Shown piece after piece: positions 45,240 to 57,004 of a stretch of 64,000 nucleotides of DNA. The stretch's first letter is position 1. Every line of letters starts with the position of its first letter. Position numbers and translations under genes: made by a program. This DNA is from Bradysia coprophila (lineage: Eukaryota; Arthropoda; Insecta; Diptera; Sciaridae): NCBI RefSeq assembly GCF_014529535.1, contig NW_023503493.1, positions 20,058,001-20,122,000 on the forward strand, given 5' to 3'. The notes below the pieces were generated by a model. It had not been told where the DNA came from. It was given only the letters and a program-made list of their open reading frames with translations, and made no database searches.

Positions 45240-46699
45240 TTAATCGGAAAAACGAATGTCCAACAGATTGTGGTACACTTTGCTTATGCTATCGGTATCA
45301 CGTCTGAAATTAACTGAGTCGTTAGTCAAAATGCACAGCGATTCGAGAATTCTTCTCTTAAACTCATTCGGTTCTGACATCAAAATCGAAACGTTTTGAA
45401 AATCTGGAATATGACCATCCTGGTAATGTCGCACTAGAGCTGTATGGCCTTTTGAAACGTCATCTGTGTTCCAATTGCTGACATCCTTTTCATGTTGTTC
45501 AGTTCTGGTTGCCAGCTTATTGCCAGTATGACCAATGTAGCATAGGTCACATTTCTTGGTTGAAAAACCATCACCTAAACAAGGAATCTTGTAGACGACA
45601 TTGCACCTTTCAGTCTTGGAGCATTTATCCTTCAACATTGTGAAATTGGATCTGTTAGTCTTAAACGGCTTGAAACCAATTCTGACATCTGTAAGTCCGT
45701 CACATAAAATACGCCCAATCGTTTCGGTAATCGAAGGAATGTAACACATGCCTCTGTAAGAGATCGTTGCATTGACAGTCGTATCTGTTGTCTTAACGAT
45801 CCGTTGATCTTTCTTGCAGAGAAACTTTTGGATTCTTTTGTTGATGATGTGTGCTGGATATTGACTTCGTTGTAAAATATCCCTCACCAGCGACGAATTG
45901 AAAATGAACGAAAGAGATGGACTTAATACAAAAATCCGGTTGATCAGGTTATCGACTACGCCAATTTTATGTTGAAGTGGGTGGTTAGAGAAGAAATTTA
46001 GCAGACGGTTGGATGCTGATGGTTTCGAATACCATTGGGTGATGACTGTACCATCGTCGCATTTTAAAATCGTCATGTCAAGAAAAGAAAGTTTGTTGTC
46101 TTTCTCGACTTCGCTTGTAAATTGAATTTTCTCGTTTATCGAATTGAGAGTGTTGATAGTATGGGAAGCTGAGCAAACAGGTACGATTGTGAATATGTCG
46201 TCGACATATTTGACGAAAATGTCCGGAATGAATTCGAAGCGAGATATCGCTATATCCAACACCTTCTCCATAACTATGTCGGCTAAAATTGGAGATAACG
46301 GGAGGCCCATCGGAGTTCCGTGTTTTTGCTTGAAGATTTTGCCGTCATATTTGAATTGATTGCAGTCGTACAGAATGAAATATAGAATTTTGAAGAAGAC
46401 TTCTCTCGGAATCGGTGTGTGTAGTTCAATTTCGTCCCATCTTTCGTCGATGATCTCCAAAGCGTAGTCCACAGACACGTTAGTAAACAGTGCTGTGACG
46501 TCAAACGATGTCATCAGTGAATCGGGGTCTATTTTTAAACGTGAGATCTTTTTTACCAATTCAAAAGAGTTCTTCACATTGTACTTACTGTAGACAGTAA
46601 GCTTCTTTAAAATCTGAGCTAAGAAAGCGGATATTTCGTGCGCCGGTGATTCATAGCTAGCGACGATGATTCTGATCGGAATACCAATTTTGTGGATTT
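45240..46699 (-). CDS. Penelope-like RT / GIY-YIG protein, left copy, 5'-truncated
   Basis: Reverse transcriptase with C-terminal GIY-YIG endonuclease; it copies element RNA at nicked target DNA. Open from the axis at 46699 (EIHKIGIPIRIIVAS, then SPAHEISAFL) to a TAA at 45240. RT motifs: SFDVTALFTNV (motif A), GTPMGLPLSPILAD (motif B), YVDDIF (catalytic motif C), FLDM (motif D). The GIY-YIG part has CDLCYIGHTGNKLATR followed by EQH. No in-frame ATG at the front: the N-terminal domain preceding RT motif A is largely lost, so the protein is not complete. The identical partner is at 46700-48102. Confidence 0.93.
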
Positions 46700-48102
46700 C
46701 GCACGAAATATCCGCTTTCTTAGCTCAGATTTTAAAGAAGCTTACTGTCTACAGTAAGTACAATGTGAAGAACTCTTTTGAATTGGTAAAAAAGATCTCA
46801 CGTTTAAAAATAGACCCCGATTCACTGATGACATCGTTTGACGTCACAGCACTGTTTACTAACGTGTCTGTGGACTACGCTTTGGAGATCATCGACGAAA
46901 GATGGGACGAAATTGAACTACACACACCGATTCCGAGAGAAGTCTTCTTCAAAATTCTATATTTCATTCTGTACGACTGCAATCAATTCAAATATGACGG
47001 CAAAATCTTCAAGCAAAAACACGGAACTCCGATGGGCCTCCCGTTATCTCCAATTTTAGCCGACATAGTTATGGAGAAGGTGTTGGATATAGCGATATCT
47101 CGCTTCGAATTCATTCCGGACATTTTCGTCAAATATGTCGACGACATATTCACAATCGTACCTGTTTGCTCAGCTTCCCATACTATCAACACTCTCAATT
47201 CGATAAACGAGAAAATTCAATTTACAAGCGAAGTCGAGAAAGACAACAAACTTTCTTTTCTTGACATGACGATTTTAAAATGCGACGATGGTACAGTCAT
47301 CACCCAATGGTATTCGAAACCATCAGCATCCAACCGTCTGCTAAATTTCTTCTCTAACCACCCACTTCAACATAAAATTGGCGTAGTCGATAACCTGATC
47401 AACCGGATTTTTGTATTAAGTCCATCTCTTTCGTTCATTTTCAATTCGTCGCTGGTGAGGGATATTTTACAACGAAGTCAATATCCAGCACACATCATCA
47501 ACAAAAGAATCCAAAAGTTTCTCTGCAAGAAAGATCAACGGATCGTTAAGACAACAGATACGACTGTCAATGCAACGATCTCTTACAGAGGCATGTGTTA
47601 CATTCCTTCGATTACCGAAACGATTGGGCGTATTTTATGTGACGGACTTACAGATGTCAGAATTGGTTTCAAGCCGTTTAAGACTAACAGATCCAATTTC
47701 ACAATGTTGAAGGATAAATGCTCCAAGACTGAAAGGTGCAATGTCGTCTACAAGATTCCTTGTTTAGGTGATGGTTTTTCAACCAAGAAATGTGACCTAT
47801 GCTACATTGGTCATACTGGCAATAAGCTGGCAACCAGAACTGAACAACATGAAAAGGATGTCAGCAATTGGAACACAGATGACGTTTCAAAAGGCCATAC
47901 AGCTCTAGTGCGACATTACCAGGATGGTCATATTCCAGATTTTCAAAACGTTTCGATTTTGATGTCAGAACCGAATGAGTTTAAGAGAAGAATTCTCGAA
48001 TCGCTGTGCATTTTGACTAACGACTCAGTTAATTTCAGACGTGATACCGATAGCATAAGCAAAGTGTACCACAATCTGTTGGACATTCGTTTTTCCGATT
48101 AA
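46700..48102 (+). CDS. Penelope-like RT / GIY-YIG protein, right copy, 5'-truncated
   Basis: Same protein as the left copy, residue for residue from HEISAFLAQ to the end RFSD. RT motifs A (SFDVTALF), B (GTPMGLPLSP) and C (YVDDIF), and the GIY-YIG motif (CYIGHTGN...R...H), are intact. An ATG at 46666 lies in the spacer and would add about ten residues not belonging to the element (MILIGIPILWIS), a by-product of the inverted junction. No frameshift or stop in either copy, implying a recent insertion. Confidence 0.93.
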
Positions 48103-48432
48103 GTTTTTTGTGTTTTTCAATTAAGTTTTTTGAAAGAATTTTTGCGCAAAAAGTAATTTTGTATTTTGACAAAGTGTTGTTCCATAACACTGATTTTTTC
48201 TGTTTTCGATGACACTTTTTGACGTGTCTGTTCTCATAAATTTCTTTCGTTTTTGATCTCTCTAAAGAGAAGTTCGAGTAGCTTATTTTCCTACTGGAAT
48301 TTTTCGTATCAAAAATTTAAGCGTAAGTTTCTTGTCGTTGTTTAAGGACATTCTTTGTTATAAGTTTTACGTTACGAGCAGCAAAATTAGAAATAAGTTT
48401 GTTTTTTCTTTGTTAATTTTGCAGAATTCGTA

Positions 48433-48480
48433 TATGCCCTGATGAAGCTATTAAATATTAGCGAAACGTTGGCGTGATAG
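48433..48480 (+). ncRNA. Hammerhead-ribozyme-like motif, right arm of Penelope-like element
   Basis: Core CTGATGA (48439-48445), a helix II candidate GCTA...TAGC around loop TTAAATAT, then GAAAC (48463-48467), GTT and GGC, the latter able to pair with GCC just before CTGATGA (helix I). Helix III would be very short (AC/GT). Penelope-like elements are reported to carry minimal hammerheads in their terminal regions, often acting as dimers. Activity is inference; an unpaired A precedes helix II. Confidence 0.6.
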
Positions 48481-48753
48481 AAAAAACGTGTTTTTACTTT
48501 GACCAGTAGATTAATTTAACATATCCAAAACACCGGATCCCAATATTTACACTTGGTCAATTCAACATAGAACCTCATACATCTTCGGTTCAAAATATTA
48601 CATTAAGACTTTTAGTTTACCCATTCCTAGAACTTGATTTAAAACAGACAAAAAAAACAATCTCGTATAATAAAATGACAATTGTTCAATTTGGCGCTGA
48701 CATGAAAACGAGTTTCAATAAATTTTTTTTTCTACGTTAACTCTCTGACCAAG

Positions 48754-48886
48754 TAGGTTATTGGTAGTTTTTTTTTACTGAAATTAATAAACTTACCGAA
48801 TTTTTCCAAAAATTACTAAAGTTCACCAAAAACATTTTTCGGTAATTTTTGGTAATTTTAGTAAATTTTAGTAATATTAGGCCCTG
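48754..48886. mobile_element. Low-complexity MITE of the CAGGGCCTA family (degraded left end)
   Basis: Ends TAATATTAGGCCCTG; interior is iterated TTACTAAA / TTTAGTAA / TTACCGAAAA motifs in both orientations. GACCAAG precedes (48747-48753) and follows (48887-48893) the element, a 7 bp match. The left terminus is not the expected CAGGGCCTA, so boundaries are approximate. Confidence 0.6.
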
Positions 48887-49216
48887 GACCAAGAGCAAGT
48901 GTCTGTATCGGTTGGTATAACACATGATTCTTAGCAGAATCAGTCAAGATCATTAGGTTTTTCTTGTCCATAATGTTATTTGCAACATTGAACAATAGAT
49001 GACAGTAAAGAATTTACAAGTTGTTAGTTCGTTAAAATTCTTCGGCATATAGTTGTGACATCTTCTCGCTTCCATCCACTTTCGGGAGACTTCGCAAAAT
49101 CGCCTTACAAACCTACTCTAAAACGTTTGTGACTCCAACTGTTTTTTCTGTGGATATTTGTTAGAGAGAGGTGAGGTATGTATCACAGCGGCTGTACTAC
49201 AGTTTGGTCATGATAG

Positions 49217-50141
49217 CAGAGTTCCCACTCCTCCTAATATTCATAAAATGGACCGAATCCTCCTAAAATCTCCTAAAATCTTCTAAAACTCCTTAAATTC
49301 CTAAAATGAGCTCACACTCTCGAAGAAATTTTTTAATAATACTGAACAACTAAAAACGATAAAAACAGCAAAATTTTGCGGCAATGAATTTGAACTTCTG
49401 TATGAATCTGACTCAACTTGCGTAAACACTCCTTTCTTTGAGTCATGCAAATAGCGATCCTGAACGTGGATTTAGCGAAAATAAATACATTATCGAGGAT
49501 CGCAGTTTGTTAGAAGATGCGACTATCGTGTCACTTCGAACGTTTAAGGACATATTGAATAATATAAACGTCACTGACTTCCTAATGAATCGACGTATTT
49601 TCCAGATGTGCTCCAATGTACTTTACTTTTCTCGAACAACAAAAAGTCGAGAATACTTCTTAAGAATAAAGAGGCGGAAGATAATCTCAATAAAGCATCT
49701 TCACAAAAAAAAAATCGAGTTCAGAAAAACTTTCCGATATCGAGAAATCTCTCCAGATCCAGTAGAAAAAAAAAACTTTTTAGTGCACAAGAGCTGATAA
49801 ATGATGGAAACAAAATTATGGTGAATCTTGTTAATTCGAAAGGCGCACTCGACAAGAAAAACCTGATAAAGGATCAGTTGCTGGCTAGTCGAGACTGGCG
49901 TCAGAAAAGAGGAAATCATAAAAGACTTTTTGTCAATTTTCTTAAACATTTTTAGTATTTTACGAAGTGTATGAGAAACAGAGCAAAAATTTTTCCGGAA
50001 ATTACTTATACAACCTTTCCAACATTTTAAAAAATTCCTCCTAAAATTCTCCTAAAATTACCTTCCAAATCTCCTAAAATTGCCTTTAAAATTTCATAAA
50101 ATTCCTAATTTTAGGAGCCTTCCTAAGCCGTGGGAACTCTG
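49217..50141 (+). mobile_element. Decayed hAT-like transposon with 3' transposase fragment
   Basis: Ends CAGAGTTCCCAC (49217) and GTGGGAACTCTG (ending 50141) are inverted; TGATAGC occurs at 49211-49217 and 50142-50148. Inside, 49438-49560 encodes LSHANSDPERGFSENKYIIE followed by SLLEDATIVSLRTFKDIL, resembling the C-terminal dimerisation motif of hAT-type transposases (SHGNADxERGFS-like). Downstream frames are shifted (a second frame covers 49608-49955). Subterminal regions are rich in CTCCTAAAAT iterations. The 5' part of the transposase is missing. Confidence 0.65.
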
Positions 50142-50799
50142 TGATAGCCTTAAAACTAAATGGAAATACAGAACATAAGTGATGAATACGTACAAATACA
50201 AAATCTTCCTCCATTTTCTATTAGTTACTTGACAGGCCACAGTCTATTCCAATTTTCAAAGTGTTAGTCTCTGTGTGAAGCTAATGTGTTAAGCACATGT
50301 TCAAAAAATAAAAACTGAAAATTGGATGTACTAACTCACAAATCGTTCATTTTGACTTCATACGATTTAGGACCGCTTCTATAACTATTATTTCCTTCGA
50401 TTCGAAATAAACATCGATAACTCTTCAGTATGAATCAATTTTCGTCCCAACCCGGAAACCTATTCGAACTGTCGAACATATTTATAAGAAATTTTTGACT
50501 CACCATAATCCTTACGTCTTCATTACACTGAGTGTATTTACTCGTATGAAACTTTAATCGATTCGATAGTCCAATTTTTCACAGTTTCATTTTTATCCAA
50601 GAAATCACTTTTTGAAGTCCAGATTTTCAAAATATTTCATGCTCTGTGTCTTGAAAACCCCAAATGCTTAAATGACGATAATATTTTATTGAACGAAGCT
50701 GTTAGCTCTCCCATTAAATGTGTCACAGATAAATTCAAGTGAATATTACAAAGAAACTATAAATGAAAGATGTGACTGCTAAATCAATCTATGAAGAAA
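50142..50799. other. 3' flank of Hrs, no gene seen
   Basis: Includes TTTATT at 50685-50690, i.e. AATAAA on the minus strand ~110 nt past the Hrs stop. Confidence 0.5.
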
Positions 50800-53700
50800 T
50801 TAATCAAAACTGATGAGCTCAGCCTCTGCTGGCTTACTGGATTCAGCGTTATTTGCTGGCTGAATGTTTGAAGTTGCTTCACTAGAAGTTTGCTGTTGAG
50901 AAGCAAAATTTTGTTGTTGGGGCTGCTGTTGTTGTTGGGGCTGCTGCTGTTGCTGCTGCTGGGCTAATGGTGCCTGTTGTCCTTGTGAATTGGGTTGAGC
51001 TGACTGCATGGGCTGTCCTTGCTGTTGATGCATTGCTATTCCTTGTTGTTGTTGCATCTGTGGTCCTTGCTGTTGTTGAATCGGTGGTCCTGGCTGTTGT
51101 TGCATAGGCGGCCCATGATGTTGCTGTTGTTGGATCGGTTGCATGTTATGAGTATTAATTGGATTCATGCTAGGTTGATTATGGGACTGCTGCATACTTT
51201 GTGCTGGACTCATTTGATTTGGATTATTCGGTTGAATGCCAGCCATTTGCGATGTAGGAATATTGCCTTGAACAGTACCGGCGAATTGTCCTTGTTGTGG
51301 CGGCACATCGTTCGGCATTGACACACCTCCATGCGGCTGTTGTTGTTGATTATGCACTCCCAATCCAACCGGTCCTTGGGATTGTTGATTCTGAGGGAAC
51401 GTATTGTTCGGTTGATGTGGTCCAGTGTTTTGGAATCTTGGATTGATTTGATTTTGTGGCAACACACCTTGCGGCAACTGACCAGGAGGTAAAGAGCCCA
51501 ATTGCGTCGACATCGATCCGTGAGGCATTGAACTAGGTGGCATTGAATTCATTCCCATTGAGGGATGCATAACTGGTAGAGATCCAGGCTGGCCAGTTTG
51601 AATTCGGCCACTAGCAACGCTAGAAACCATTGGGTTAGTTCCCATCGGAGCATATCCGTAGCTCGCACCACCCATCATATGAATCGGAGAACCTTGTGTT
51701 TGGCCAATACCCGGCAAGTAATTTAAATTTCCACCCATTTGGTACAGAACCTTTTGTTGTTCTTGTCGCATTTGCATTTCGCGTTCCTGTTCCTGAATCT
51801 GACGCAGGGCCAACTGCCTCTGATACAACAAATACTCTTGTTTCTTCTTTCTCATGAGTTCGAGAGTATGCGCCATTTGCATTTGTCGTTGGCGTTCCGT
51901 TTCCTCTGCAATTCGTCTCAATTTTTCCTGATGTTCATGGCGTAGCATATCCAGTGCAGCCCTTGAATCTTTCACTTGAGTCAACTTATCCTGCAGTTGT
52001 TCGAACCACATCCGCTTGTCGTCCATTTCTTTAATGTAGGCTAACAGTTTTGAATGCATTGAGGTGACGTTCAGGAAAAGTGTCTGCACGGCACTATCAT
52101 TAGCATTGCTCCGACCTCGGCTTGAGTTTGATTTCATGCGATTAACGAAAATCTCCACTTGCGATTTCAAACTGCTGGAGAATGTGTCGATTTCGATATC
52201 ATCTGGACCGCCCTGAAAAAAAAGAAGAAATTGTTGAACCACCGTGAACATATAAGCTTCACAATACTTTATCAATAGTTGAAGAAGAAGTAAAGTTGAT
52301 TTAACAATCCAATCAAAGAAAGAGAGAAACACACGGAGAGAAGACCTGCGTTTTTCTTCGATCTATTTTTTATAAATAACAAAACGATTTACCTTCAACG
52401 GAATGGCGTCAATTGGTTGGGCCATTGGACTTGGAGCCGATGGACTTGCAGGTGACTCAGTTGTTTTACGCGACTCCCAATAGTCACGATTCAAATATTT
52501 CGCCAACTCCGGATCGGATGGATTATCGTCTAGTGACAATTGGGCAAGTGGCAGCTCGGGACTCGGTGATTTTTGGTACGTGCGGTACGACATGATCTGT
52601 GTAAACGTTTCAACGAAATGAATAATATTAGAATTGACAAGTCAAATAGATTAAACGTTGCTATCTCCGACGTAGTAGAATGATGATATACCACACGTCG
52701 AAATGCGATTATGAGTCACTGTCTGTTTTATTTCATTTTTCACACAAAAGATAATTGAATTATAGCCGTCCGTGGTGTGTATGAATGACGTTGGTTACAT
52801 ATATGGGTAACAAACAATAAATGAGACAAGAGAAAAAATGATTCTCTTACCGACTGTTTCTTTTGTTCCGCTTCTGATTGACTCAATGCAATAGCTAATT
52901 GAAGCTCTTCCTCTTCTTTCAATTCTTGTTCACTTTTGCGTGGTGGCGCCTGCAATAATAAGGACAACAATTTTAGTCGCACAACGAAAATGACTTCTTC
53001 AGTAGTTGCTTTACTTGTGACTGTTGGGCTAATGAACTCGACAAATATTCGGCCGGCAAATCAGAATCATTACTGCGTGCTGCATTGGTAGTTGGTGCAT
53101 GCAAAGTCATATAACATGCTTCACACACTCGCACTTCTTTTTCAATGCCAAACTTAGGCAGCGTACACATTCTCGACGAACACTGAGCACAAAATATCTG
53201 ACCACAATTGCGGCAGTGATGCTTTCGCACAGTGAATGAGAACTCAACACGACAGCGATGGCAAACATCTCCGTCGGACCATGATGGGGCAGTATCTGAT
53301 GTGAACATGGCATCAGCTTCTTTTAATTCAGGAAATTGATGTCCTTTCGTCTTTAAAATCGTCATTGTATCCTGCGGATAATTTAAGAGAAATGGGAAAT
53401 GAAATTCAGGATCTCATCAGTTTCAGCAGTTGCCGTAAATTACCTTAATCGCCTGGTATTTGTCGTATGTGCGAAAAGCAAATGCCCAAGCTTGAATCAA
53501 CTCCAACATTTTCAATTTAACATTTTCATGCGGCGTTGTCTCTATGAAATTGGTGAGCATTTCGCAATTCTCCTTCGTACAAAGTTCATCGTGAATTGGT
53601 GAACCGCAGTTTTTTACAACACTTTCCAGCACCTGTAAGTGACGAAAAATATTTATAATTCTGGTTGACTACAAACCATAAAATATAGAAATCAAATACT

Positions 53701-54076
53701 GACCAACAAGGAATACAGAGCGGTATGCGGATTCGGTGCCAGCATTTTCTTTTTAATCGCATTAATAGCGACTTTAGGGCTGCGTTTGGAGTAATCAGTA
53801 TTAGGCATACGTAATAATTGAACATTTTTATCGATAATTTACTTACGACACATCGTTTTGCCGAATCGAATCACAAATCACTAAAATTGATGGCCAATCG
53901 GGCTCCAATCGCAGATGACTCGTTGCACTTTCTAAATAAAAATATTGATAAGTCGAACAATGGATGATGGAAAAGTAATGAAAAGTTGCTGTTACAAGCA
54001 GAATTTCTGCTTTTTCTGTTTCAAGCAATTTGTTTCACTCACCAAGACTTTTGTCGAAGTTTGACGAACGAAACAT
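50800..54076 (-). CDS. Hrs: Hrs (hepatocyte growth factor-regulated tyrosine kinase substrate), ESCRT-0
   Basis: ESCRT-0 subunit that captures ubiquitinated cargo on early endosomes together with Stam and recruits clathrin and ESCRT-I. Exons 54076-54043, 53931-53847, 53779-53704, 53632-53444, 53371-53015, 52949-52851, 52596-52393 and 52212-50800; 2457 nt, 818 residues, all in phase. VHS domain ~1-145 (LEPDWPSILVICDSIRQ, ALYSLLVLESVVKNCG). FYVE finger ~160-220 with DVCHRCRVEFSFTVRKHHCRNCG, holding the RKHHCR phosphoinositide motif. Ubiquitin-interacting motif LQLAIALSQSEAE at ~265. Helical coiled-coil core ~370-500. Then ~300 residues of Gln/Pro/Met-rich tail ending AELISFD, a clathrin-box-like end. 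A CAG/CAA-rich stretch at 50900-51130 encodes the polyglutamine. The first exon codes for only 11 residues plus one base. Confidence 0.95.
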
Positions 54077-54566
54077 TTTATCGAATTTAGTTTTGAGTTT
54101 TGCCTTTGCAGAATTATTTTATTGGAATTTAATTGAATTAATTTTTTAAAATAAATTAATGATGACAATGTCCACAATGTCTGCGTTTTTTGACAGATAT
54201 TGTAATGACACATTTATGATGGGCAACAAAAGTGAGAATGAAGACGATTGAAGTGTTGTCGTTCGATGAAAATTCAGCGGTAATGTTCAAATAGAGTAGA
54301 ATATATTTTGTTCATAAATATTTTAGGTTTTAGCCATGTATACAAAACAGGAATCGATTTTAGCTTTCACTTGCTGCATTAGTCATTTTTCTTCACGAAC
54401 ACGAGCGACAATGTACCATCGCCCCCATCGGCTTCGTTTATCGTTTAAATAAATAAACTCCGTATTACGACTGCGGGCGGCACAGAAACCGTTTCACTTC
54501 ATGTGAGTTTATCCTTAGAGTAATTATACCACACACATAGGCAACCTGAGGCACCCCCAGAAGATA
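54077..54566. other. Upstream of Hrs, no gene seen
   Basis: Contains the Hrs 5' region; no promoter motif defended, no ORF. Confidence 0.45.
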
Positions 54567-54774
54567 TTTTGCGATTTAGTATGGAAATGAAAACTAAAAT
54601 TGAGATATCTTAGCTGTTTTAAGTGGTTTTTCATACTTTTTTGGACCAAAATATTTTAAAATGTGTTTGGAATCGATTGGCATTTTAAAACATTTCCAAA
54701 AAAAAATGAAAATTTACTTAAAACAGCAAAGATATCTCAATTTTAGTTTTCATTTCCATACTAAATCGCAAAAT
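54567..54774. mobile_element. 208 bp foldback MITE
   Basis: ATTTTGCGATTTAGTATGGA at 54567 pairs with TCCATACTAAATCGCAAAAT ending 54774; arms of ~58 bp run through AAACTAAAATTGAGATATCT. Spacer ~95 bp. Confidence 0.88.
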
Positions 54775-55089
54775 AGAAAAACTGACAGATCGTAACAAAG
54801 GAGAAAAAAGCTCTCACTGACGTATACATTTATACAACTAATGGCGTGGATATGACGGCACACACGGAGTAGTTGTACAATCATGTCCGGAGCGATAGCG
54901 GAGGACTTGACGCAGTCTAACTTCCAAAAAAAGAACGAAGAAATTTTTTTGAGACGCGGCAACTATATATAGCCGAACATTTCAGTTTCTACCCTTTGAA
55001 TTATATCACCACAAAACATATTCTATCATATTCTCGCTTCAAATACGAGCAAAACGAGCTATCACTAGACTATGTAGGTTTAAAATTGC

Positions 55090-55560
55090 CGGAGATACAT
55101 CGTTTTGAAATTGGTCACTTTTCATACAAAATACACCAAATTGACTTTTCCCAAACAATCAAAATCTTTCAACTTACTCTGTATGTTTCTATCTATCCAT
55201 CTATCTATCGACGGTCGATCTCGGAAACTGGTCAGCCAATCTCCATGAAATTTTGCAGGAACCTCAGGGTGAGCATAAAAATGAAAATGTGATACGCCAT
55301 TACCCCAGGAAAAACCAGAATTTTGTTTTATTGGCCTCGAAGTGGTTTCTGAGTGTGGTTTTCGAGGGTCGGGAACGCGTTTTCGGCTGTAGCTTAGCTG
55401 TATTGAAACCTACAGAGGCGTGCGACCCATCAAATGAAAGGTATTCGTAACACAATTCGAAGAAAAAAATAATTTAAAAAAATCGGGGCAGATTCGTTTG
55501 AGCTAGAGTGATTAGAGTAACCAAATTTTGAGCTACTCGAGCGTAGGATGAAAGGACTAA
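55090..55560. repeat. Dispersed non-coding repeat with (TCTA)n tract
   Basis: CTATCTATCCATCTATCTAT (55189-55208) followed by GGTCAGCCAATCTCCATGAA and GCGTGCGACCCATCAAATGA. No coding frame of note. Judged repetitive by its resemblance in style to the (ACGG)n repeat at 29061; not otherwise duplicated in this window. Confidence 0.4.
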
Positions 55561-55574
55561 TATTTTTTTGGGTT

Positions 55575-55870
55575 ATGAAAGATAGAGAGTTACTTTCTTC
55601 GGCAAAGTATCAGAGTTTTACGAGTAGAACAGAGGGGCATATGTGAAAAATGTCAAAAGTAGGAAATGGGTGGGTCAATTATGTTTTTAGAGGTATTTCT
55701 TGAATGGTGGCAGATAGAGGGTTACTTTCTTCGGCAAAGTCTCAGAGTTTTACAAGTAGAACAGAGGGGCATATGTGAAAAATGTCGAAAGTTGGAAATG
55801 GGTGGGTCAATTGGGGTTTTGGAGATATTTCTTGAATGGTGGAAGATAGAGAATTACTTTCTTCGTCAAA
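55575..55870. repeat. Tandem repeat, ~130 bp unit, about 2.3 copies
   Basis: AGTTACTTTCTTCGGCAAAG, AACAGAGGGGCATATGTGAA and AAATGGGTGGGTCAATT recur at ~130-140 bp spacing (for example GGGCATATGTG at ~55634 and ~55767). Confidence 0.88.
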
Positions 55871-55939
55871 TTTTCGAATTTCGTCCAATTTTCGTTAAAT
55901 TTTCGATTTTCGTTAAATTTTCGATTTTCGGCAAATTTA

Positions 55940-56173
55940 GGCTTAGTTTTTCTCATCATCTGCCAAATAATTTTTGCCAAAAAAAAAATTGACTGGAAAC
56001 AACCAAAATTTTACCAAAAAAGTCTGCGTCGCAAAGTGGCAGATGTTCAGGAACAGACCAGCAAGAAAATTATCTGCCACATGCGACCCAGATTTTTTTG
56101 GTAAAATTTTCGTTGTTTCCAGTCAATTTTTTTTTGGTAAAAATATTTGGCAGATGATGAGAAAAACTAAGCC
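55940..56173. mobile_element. 234 bp foldback element with ~105 bp arms
   Basis: GGCTTAGTTTTTCTCATCATC at 55940 pairs with GATGATGAGAAAAACTAAGCC ending 56173; pairing continues through TTGACTGGAAACAAC and TTTTACCAAAAAA. The central spacer is about 25 bp. Confidence 0.9.
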
Positions 56174-56864
56174 AGCTTGTTTGAACTAAAATTGGGTGGA
56201 ATTATTGTTTTAACAAAAAAATAATTTTTTATAATTTTTTTCCTTCAATTTTCTCGTTCTGTTTTACTGATCTTATGTTAAAGATACTTATAACAAAAAA
56301 AAACAAACAAGTTCTTCAATGGGTTGTGATTTTCGCCATTTTAAGAATAAGAAGAATGACGTTTCAGGTCTATGACGCTCAATAAATACACAATTTATGA
56401 AACTATTTATGTTTCAGGCATGTAGTATACGTTGAATAAATTGGTTTATTGAGTCTATATCTCAATTTCAATAGATAATTGAAGTGAAAAATCAAAAAGA
56501 AAATGTTGCATTGGCGCTGGCAATCAGTTTCGACGGTCAAACCATGAACTTTGATCACAACCCATTCGAAGTCAAAAATGTTTTGATTGAAATGAAAGAG
56601 AAATCGGAAAGAGATTGACATCGTAAATTTCGCAAGATTCAGTATAGAATAGGGCATGTTTGGTATTTTTGGAATGGCGATATCGCAGGGTATGAGATAT
56701 AGTAGCAATTGAAACTATACCCAACAGTGGTTAAGCTAGACATGGCCAGAAAGCTTCCCGATGGTGAAAAAATCGCTGAACGTTGTCTCGGCTTCGCCTT
56801 GGGTTGACAATCGACATCTAGTGCGATAAAATACCTTCATACGATTCTTGTTTCATAAATAACC
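56174..56864. other. No gene; half-copy of a palindromic repeat at its right end
   Basis: At 56795-56838 CTTCGCCTTGGGTTGACAAT and CATCTAGTGCGATAAAATACC are the reverse complement of part of the palindrome at 62299-62425. The rest is AT-rich and unassigned. Confidence 0.5.
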
Positions 56865-57004
56865 ATTATCACATACGCGCGATGTTCGGATGTCAAACTT
56901 ACTTACCTAGAAGTTTAATTCAAACATTACACTTCAGGTCTATGTTGTTGTCTCGTTTTCGCTTATGTGATAAAATAGAGTACACACTTGTCACTATCAG
57001 TCTC
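56865..57004. repeat. 140 bp direct repeat, copy 1
   Basis: ACTTCAGGTCTATGTTGTTG and GAGTACACACTTGTCACTATC are shared with copy 2 at 57466-57605 (offset 601 bp). Copy 1 runs on into a palindrome CACTTGTCAC...GTGACAAATG with a CTCGGCAAGCCTCGACGGCT core. Confidence 0.9.

Larger units (their letters stand above)
44797..48545. mobile_element. Penelope-like element, two head-to-head copies forming a 3.7 kb palindrome
   Basis: Two copies of one element are arranged in inverted orientation around an axis at ~46671. Arms 44797-46642 and 46700-48545 appear identical wherever I compared them, including identical proteins. A 57 bp spacer (46643-46699) belongs to the left copy, which therefore extends slightly further at its 5' end. 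Outer ends are both CACCGGATCCCAATA. The 13 bp ATTAAGACTTTTA occurs at 44786-44798 and again at 48602-48614, consistent with a target duplication, with ~57 bp of extra sequence before the right duplicate. Both copies are 5'-truncated. Penelope-like elements are known for inverted and tandem partial copies and variable target duplications. Confidence 0.95.

Noticed and set aside
46666-46699. ATG at 46666 as true start of the right Penelope-like protein
   Set aside because: The first residues come from the spacer, which belongs to the opposite copy; the element's own frame starts being homologous at 46700.
51019-51321. Leucine-rich plus-strand ORF opposite Hrs
   Set aside because: Antisense reading of the CAA/CAG-rich polyglutamine tail of Hrs.
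54996-55292. 98-codon plus-strand ORF
   Set aside because: Runs through a (TCTA)n tract in repetitive sequence; no family resemblance or splice context.
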